A stretch of DNA of 64,000 nucleotides from Membranipora membranacea. Taxonomy: Eukaryota > Bryozoa > Gymnolaemata > Cheilostomatida > Membraniporidae. Position 1 is the stretch's first letter. Each line of letters begins with the position of its first letter. The DNA lies in the NCBI GenBank assembly GCA_914767715.1, contig OU612069.1, forward strand, positions 13,887,387 through 13,951,386, in the 5' to 3' direction. The notes beneath the pieces are model-generated. The model was not told where the DNA came from. It ran no database searches and saw only the letters and a list, made by a program, of their open reading frames with translations. Position numbers and translations under genes: made by a program. Shown here in pieces: positions 58,029-64,000 of the stretch.

Positions 58029-60279
58029 ACAATGCAGGATCTTGCGGGAGTTGTCTGCTCTTGAGTGCTTTAAGTTAATCAAGGGGAGCACTAAAACTGC
58101 AATATCTATTGATTTCTATTCATGCCACCTATTATATTGCTCCAGGTATGAGAGTTTTCCAGTCAGACACTGGGAAAAGTAGCCTCATGTTTGGGAAATA
58201 CCCATGAGCAGAGATATTCACTGCCAAGTAGTGAAGAAAATGTCAGCCAGAATTTCTTTCATTTTGAATAAGGGCGGTCATTCATGACATTGACAAAAGG
58301 TCATACAATGTGTATTATTGGACCCTAGGCTATATGAAGTAAGATTAATGGAGAAGTAATGAGAGGAAAAATCCAAGGAAATCCTGCAAAGTGCGTAGAC
58401 TAGTGAATCCACAACACATTTTTAATCTGCATAACCCAAATCGATTTGTGGGCGTGACTCGGCAAGTTTTTATAATCATCTGGTTTTTTCCTAATTCCAT
58501 AGCCTCAGAGCGCACTATGCTATCTGTGTTGATCAGGGTGGTGATGCCTCCATCAACACAACTTATATTAGTCCCAAATAACTGTATCAGTAGTGGATAC
58601 TTACTGCAAAAACAAAATTTGGTTTGCACTCCCACGCCAATCACTGAGATGTTGGTAAGGACTGTCCTGGTCTGACAGCTGACAGTTTCTGTTGGATTTT
58701 GAGACAAATTTATGCTGTTCTGAATGGGCACTAAAACCTGATGCTGGAGACAGGTGTTGTAAGATTGTGCCAGGTGCTGTAAGGGATATGACTTACAGAG
58801 CACTCAAGGCCGATCAAGTTGTTTGTGCTGCAGGGGCCAAATGCAGTGAGAAGTATCCCATACAGCACTAGTCTGAGCCTCCCAGACTCTTCCCCACCGA
58901 CCGGCGTCCCCTGGTGGCAAATACAGCACATGCCACACGTCTCGCAACAACGGAGTGTTGGATTGGATTAAGTACAGAGTGTTGGATTGGACTAAGTACC
59001 TAAATTATGTCTTGGCAGTTAGCAAACAACATTAGCCGCACCAACAAACCCTCTAGCCTGTTTTTTTCCATAAAACTGGCTACTGCCCATACAGAACTGG
59101 ACATCTTCTGGAATGTGAGGGAGGGGTGTTTCAATTAAGAATTTCAAAAACTGCCAAATTCACTATCAGATTCTTCCATGTGAGCCAAAGCCTAGCGGAG
59201 GTCATGTTCCCGAATTGCTCACAACTGGATGAAATTGAAAAGTAATTTGGAACGCGAGAACAAGGAATTTCACCAACGTTATTCATTGATTTGGCTCAAA
59301 TGACCTTGCTCATGGGAGTTGAAAATAGTCACCCTGACTGATGTCAGGGCGGACAGATATGTAATTTTAATAGCACACCCAAATGTTCAAGACACTTTCT
59401 TATAATAGATGTCATCTTGTCATTCATCGTAGTAAAAAAATTGTAATTGAATTGACTTTAAATCGGAACCAGCCTTATGTCGGTGACAGCAGACATTCTG
59501 GTTCAGTTGGGCATAGCAAGTATTAAACATGGAGATTAAGTTGCAGAAAGTGAAAGGAAATGCGATCCTGAATAATTCTGTTTGGTCTTGGCTCGTTATG
59601 ATGTGGCTGTTGGCTTACAATTTTGCTCATGTGGCTTGACCAAGGAGTCTTTAACTCCTTGGCCTGACTGTCTTCACAAAGCTAGTCAGGGCAATGAACT
59701 TGGTAAGATCATTGGTACATTTGATTTTAAAAGTGCAACGATGTAGGAGGGAGTATGATTCATTCTTAAAATCTCGGTTATTGGTTAAACATGCTAAGGT
59801 TTATCATCGCCCAGTCATGGTTGCAGTATAAATGTGTTATGTGTTCCCTGACAGTTTTTTGCAAGCGTGGCAAAGTAGGTGACACTTTTATCTTGACTGG
59901 CTTGATTTATGTGCTTCTAAAGGTCAAAAATGCTATTAATTGTCAAAAAGTGAATCATATTATGTTATAATCTCATGACCACAATGTATTATTTCATATT
60001 AGGGTATCTACTTACTGTCCCTTAATAGGTTACTGAAAGATTAAAAACTACTGAGGAAATCAGGCAATTTTTCCTAGGCCAATAAAGTTTGGTGTTTCCC
60101 TATTATCACTAAAATTTTGTCATCATTCTTTGAGTTGCATCACTGGCTATAGTAGCACTCTCTTTTTGCACAAGACACTCAAGTTTTCAAGTGCACATAT
60201 AAGACAAAAACTCTGGAAGACCTCGTCTGACACCGGCCAGCTGATCGTCAAAGCAGTGAGTTCACTTTTTATTTCCATT

Positions 60280-60810
60280 AAAGACTTTGTTTTAGGCTGC
60301 TCTTTTGTATCACATTTTATTCTCCATATTTTATTCTATCATGTGAGCGATTTTCAGCTTTAGAATCCAAATATTGAGGAAGTTATGGCCTCTCAAACTT
60401 CCAAGGTGACTGCAATTTATCGGCAGTAAAAATCAGCCGGCAATCCCTAGGGTACGTCACAGCCAGCTAACCTAGTTGGTCCAAGTGACGTGATGGTAGC
60501 GTCGTTGCCTGTAGATATAGGGACCCGGGTTCGATTCCCACCCAGGTCTGAATTTTGATCATCAATTATTGTGATTATTAGTGTATTAACTACTAACTCA
60601 TAATGTCTATGTCACATGTCTATGGTTGTGACATACCCCAGGGGAAACATCCGCTTATTCCCAATGCCGATTGAAGGCAATCACCCTGGAAGTTTGAGAG
60701 GCCATAACTTCCTCAATATTTGGATTCTAAAGCTGAAAATCGCTCACATGATAGAATAAAATATGGAGAATAAGATGTGATACAAAAGAGCAGCCTCAAA
60801 CTAAGTCTTT
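60280..60810. mobile_element. Foldback element with tRNA-like core
   Basis: Arms of about 147 bp (60280-60426 and 60662-60810) are near-perfect inverted repeats; AAGTTATGGCCTCTCAAACT and its inverse lie at the inner part. The loop contains a plus-strand A-box-like TGACGTGATGGTAGCG and B-box GGTTCGATTCC (60528-60538). Confidence 0.75.
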
Positions 60811-61084
60811 AAGCTTGTGCTTACTTTTCCAGTAAGAATGTCTCCCCGAGCCTCTTTGCGAAGTATTCTGTTAGGCTGGTTTTCTGATCACTGATCACTG
60901 ATCTAGTAAAGTAAGATTGCAATTGCCTATTGTAGATTACATATCTGGCGGACTCAATGATACCTTACATATCTACACTTTATCTCATCATGTAGTTTCT
61001 TAAACGTTTCTTGATAGTTTCACAGCCATTGTAAGCACATTTTTATCTTGGTTACTGAGTGTGTAATATTTGACTTTATTGTAG

Positions 61085-61181
61085 AAGGTCCTAGGTAATG
61101 GCGAGCATAAGCAGAGCCTCAAGTTTGAACTTCTATGATGGAGGAAACGACAGGCTGGAGCAGAATATGATGCCCAATGCG
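61085..61181 (+). CDS. Third gene, first coding exon
   Basis: The acceptor is CTTTATTGTAG, 13 bases of 5' UTR, then ATG at 61098 and 28 codons. The donor is GTAAGA. Confidence 0.6.
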
Positions 61182-63934
61182 GTAAGAGGCTTTTAATGTT
61201 GATATTATTGGGGGAAGCCCACTATGCACCACTCCGAGTGGTGCATAGTGGGCTTGCTAATTCGCCCAATAAACCTGTTCTTTTATGGGGATGGTGAGAT
61301 GATAAGATGATGTAATCGGTTAGTGAGCTTGCTATTCTTCACTGTCAGGCGATTAGTGCCGCAGGAGTTGTGGGTTCGAGTCCCACCGGGGGAGCTTTCA
61401 AGGTGAATTATTCCAGCACTAGCACACGAGAGTGTACATTTCCTCTAAAACAGATGCACCAGGTTGATTTTGAGCCCTGCTCTCCATGTCTTGTCCTCAG
61501 ACCGAGAGGGTTCAATGACACTTTCCTGTGAATAGGTTTTTGATGACTATAGTATTCAAAGATCACACTGCAAAATTTGGATGATTAAATATTTTTTAGT
61601 TTTTCAAATTTGTATACATTTGCATACAAGCTCCCCATGTATGGGACTTTTCGTTGTAATACAGATTATTGTTAGCGGTCATTGGTAATCAACGATGAAG
61701 TCGGAGTAAGTTCAACCGTCGATCCAATCTGGGACCTTTTTACAGGATAGCTGGGACATCGGATGGGAGGGGAGCAAGAGTTTGGAGGGCTAAAACTAGA
61801 TAACCTTCAGTGTTATCTGTCATTACATCACTCCACAATGTTTGTTTAACCCAAGCTTTCATAATTTTCTTCACTATGCCAACCCAATTTGGCACACCAG
61901 TTGTTCGTTCAATCTGTGATACATGGCATGAAAATACATTGTCTGTCAGTTCGTCAGTCAGTTTTGTGGTTGACTTGTAACTTCAGACAGGAACAGGTCT
62001 TTGTGTAGGGGACTGATTTACCTGGTCATTTTCCACTTAGGCTGTACAAGCTAGGATTTTTGACTTCTATCATGTTGTGATCAAGAAAAGAATACGTAGT
62101 TAGTGAGGTGAAAACACCATGATCTCAACACAATATCTCAAACTAGATACTGTTCCGCTCAATTAATCATTAAAATTATTCAACACTACAAAAAATGAGA
62201 TGTCGATAACACCACAGAGTAAGGGTAAATAACTTTACTCTGATACACCACGGCTTGATCCTGATCATTACTTCCTGGTAGTGGGTACTTCTCTCGCACA
62301 TCTGGTATTCAGATCAAGGCTTGTCTTTGGAGGGTATTAATGCACTGACATGAGTCATGTTTGAGTCAAAGTCAAGCGATAAGTCAAGTTTCCCTTTAAT
62401 AATTTGAAGGGTTACCTAAAAAGCTGTGTATCAAGCCCCGCCCAATACCCTAATTTTGCAATAGCACTCCACTGCCACACAGGGAACAAACTTGTTCAAA
62501 GTCAATTGTAGGCGTACAGGCATACACGCAACTACATGCAATATGTCTCACACTCATGATGCGGTGTGGCGCTGTCCTGGAACGAGTCAAAATCACAGGA
62601 AACCGTGTCTATTAAAATTCACGAATATTGTGTTATGTTATTTGTAGCGAAATCAGGAACTTTTGGAGCTCAGACGATTTGGATCATATGCTAGTGCCAA
62701 TACTCTTAAATCAAAGTTTAACACAAACCCAAAAAAGGTGAGTCAGACAGCTTCATTTTGCTGCGCATTTGGAAATAAAAACGTATAATGGTTTGCACAT
62801 AACAAATGAAGCTGAAAAAACCCGAATTTTTGTGAAATTATGTGACTCTAGTCAACGTGTTGGCTCTGATTGGCTGGTGGGTGGTCCTTGAAAATACCTA
62901 TTGAGATAATATAGTGAAAGTAGAAGTGAATCTTGTTTCACTTCACTATATATCAATAGGTACTTTCAGAAAAGTGCCATCTGATATGGCATTTTCTCTC
63001 TCCCCCAACCAAAAAACAATCAGAGCAAACACATCGGCTATGTAGCTCGACTTCAGCTTTTTCTTAAAGACTCAAATTTTGCCTTTGTGTATCATGGAGA
63101 GAAAGCAATTTAATCTAAGTACACACATTGACGGATGACAGCCTAGCTGTCTTTCAAGCTAGTCTACCGCCGATGTGATTTATTTTTCTGGCACATCGAT
63201 CATTGATTCTTTCTTTTTTTATTGATTGCTATATTTGAATTGAAACGATCAATAGGTTAATAATTACATGGGCAGGTGTCTACAGTGGTTGTAGCTATGT
63301 AATAGAGGATGGCATACTGCAAGACAACCCATTCAAGAATATGTAAGCATGGAATTATTTCCACATGTCAAAAGAGAAGACAACTATCTAATTATTTTAA
63401 AATTTGTAATTTTTAGTTGAGATATTGTTCTTATCATGCAACTAACTAGTTTGACCGCTTAAACTGTGCCGGGATAGCTGGTAGTAGATTTTCATTATCA
63501 GCCACTTGCCAAGCTGAAGGGGAAAGTGGTTGACAATGAAATGCTTCTACCAGCTTAGACACAGTTTAAGCGCCTAAACTAGCAACTAACTGATATTGAT
63601 CTGATCTAACTTCTAAATTTCAGAGCAAGAAAAAGCAAAAAGGACTGTCACGTTTCTTTTGTGGTTTGGACAGAGTCTTTCATCGCAGGACACCCACCCC
63701 TCCAGAGGTAACGCGTGCTACTTATTGATGTCTACCTCAATTACTAATGTTTTGCAGACTATCAAATTGTTTGTTTGGTCTTGCTGTAAATATTTACTTC
63801 TAAATTTTTAATTTCTGTCCAGACAATAGCATTGTTAATCTTTCCCCACTTAGCCAATTGTGAAGCCTATCATCGGAAATAAAAGAATGAAGACCCAGGC
63901 AACACGAGCCGATAATATAGCTATCGTTCACTAA
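61085..63934 (+). CDS. Unrecognised small basic protein, four exons
   Basis: Exons 61085-61181 (ATG at 61098, preceded by an in-frame TAG), 62648-62737, 63624-63707 and 63854-63934 are joined by GT-AG introns, all phase 0, to give 112 residues. The start is MASISRASSFNFYDGG; the middle has the lysine run NPKKSKKKQKG; then LSRFFCGLDRVFHRR and TPTPPEP. No signal peptide or membrane span is visible. I do not recognise the family. The basic patch next to an aromatic/cysteine stretch could bind membrane or nucleic acid, but that is a guess. The conserved-looking reading, clean splice sites and equal phases argue for a real gene. The last exon could have an alternative donor and the transcript could continue beyond the window. 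Confidence 0.6.
61215..61255. repeat. Perfect 20-bp stem hairpin next to a splice donor
   Basis: AAGCCCACTATGCACCACTC is followed, after one base, by its exact inverse. It begins 33 bases into the first intron of the third gene. Confidence 0.75.
61325..61400 (+). mobile_element. tRNA-like SINE remnant
   Basis: A B-box GGTTCGAGTCC (61373-61383) lies in GTGGGTTCGAGTCCCAC, a T-arm-like hairpin. The A-box region (GTGAGCTTGCTATTC) is weak, so only a fragment is claimed. Confidence 0.4.
62648..62737 (+). CDS. Third gene, exon 2
   Basis: The acceptor is TTATTTGTAG and the donor GTGAGT; 30 codons (RNQELLELRRFGSYASANT..., ending NPKK). Confidence 0.6.
62808..63080. repeat. Inverted-repeat MITE in intron 2 of the third gene
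   Basis: Inner arms around ATACCTATTGAGATAATATAG and CTATATATCAATAGGTA (62887-62969) pair well. Outer arms (GAAGCTGAAAAA / TTCAGCTTTTTC; CTCTGATTGG / CAATCAGAG) are more diverged. The exact ends are uncertain. Confidence 0.55.
63448..63581. mobile_element. Clean MITE with 10-bp target duplication
   Basis: The element starts AGTTTGACCGCTTAAACTG and ends CAGTTTAAGCGCCTAAACT; the two arms pair over most of its 134 bp. GCAACTAACT lies directly on both sides (63438-63447 and 63582-63591). No coding capacity. Confidence 0.8.
63624..63707 (+). CDS. Third gene, exon 3
   Basis: The acceptor is TAAATTTCAG and the donor GTAACG; 28 codons with SKKKQKGLSRFFCGLDRVF. The acceptor lies 33 bases after a MITE. 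Confidence 0.6.
63854..63934 (+). CDS. Third gene, exon 4 with stop
   Basis: The acceptor is CCCCACTTAG; 26 codons then TAA at 63932. The peptide ends ADNIAIVH. Confidence 0.5.
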   Translation, partial: PIVKPIIGNKRMKTQATRADNIAIVH

Positions 63935-64000
63935 CCTTGTCACACGGCCACTTTTTGTGGGCGCTTACCAAGGCTGATTGTTTACCAGCGATCGATTAGA

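Larger units (their letters stand above)
57061..61084. other. Intergenic region between ASCC1 and the third gene
   Basis: 4 kb with no convincing exon. It holds a pair of similar short repeats (57967-58028 and 58870-58920), the foldback at 60280-60810, and presumably a promoter and a non-coding first exon of the downstream gene. The two overlapping ORFs at 58345-58803 show no domain. Confidence 0.5.

Noticed and set aside
58345-58803. A 152-codon minus-strand ORF with an overlapping plus-strand ORF
   Set aside because: No domain or conserved motif is seen and both strands are open, which points to chance.

Overview
This is a piece of animal nuclear genome. It is AT-rich, the genes are split by GT-AG introns, and the introns and intergenic DNA are full of palindromic transposon remnants. 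Three protein-coding genes can be read. The first is a 13-exon nuclear receptor of the NR5B / HR39 (Ftz-F1-like) class on the minus strand (coding 28110 down to 1772, 1127 residues). The second is ASCC1 on the plus strand (eight coding exons, 47999 to 57005, 376 residues). The third is a small basic protein that I do not recognise, on the plus strand (four exons, 61098 to 63934, 112 residues). NR5B receptors are best known from invertebrates, so an invertebrate bilaterian is likely; a lophotrochozoan or ambulacrarian would fit, but the sequence alone does not settle the phylum.

Layout. 1-1771 is the downstream side or 3' UTR of the receptor. 1772-28110 is the receptor gene, with introns from about 0.5 to 6.1 kb. 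28111-47977 is about 20 kb between two divergently transcribed genes. It has no convincing coding exon, but it holds a long-period repeat array (35.2-37.4 kb), several inverted-repeat elements, a minisatellite (45.95-46.6 kb) with a SINE in it, and a YY1-like promoter motif at 45630. 47978-57060 is ASCC1, whose fourth coding intron carries an antisense, 5'-truncated non-LTR retrotransposon (51.4-53.2 kb). 57061-61084 is intergenic DNA with a foldback element around a tRNA-like core (60.28-60.81 kb). 61085-63934 is the third gene.

The genes do not form a functional cluster. The receptor should be a DNA-binding transcription factor: all eight zinc-binding cysteines, the NR5-type P-box ESCKG and the C-terminal extension RGGRSTY are present. 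ASCC1 has a KH domain and a 2H-phosphoesterase-like domain with both HxT motifs, and belongs to the ASC-1 complex involved in alkylation repair and transcription coactivation.

The main points of interest are: (1) a tail of about 444 residues after the AF-2 helix of the receptor, rich in Ser, His and Gln, with an in-frame repeat and CtBP-like motifs; (2) local tandem duplications on both sides of the exon carrying the first half of the first zinc finger, one of which copies the splice acceptor and the first codons of that exon; (3) nested insertions whose target sites can be read from intact neighbouring copies; (4) a family of short hairpin elements shared by introns of the receptor and ASCC1. 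No CRISPR, bacterial operon, rRNA or convincing functional tRNA gene was seen.
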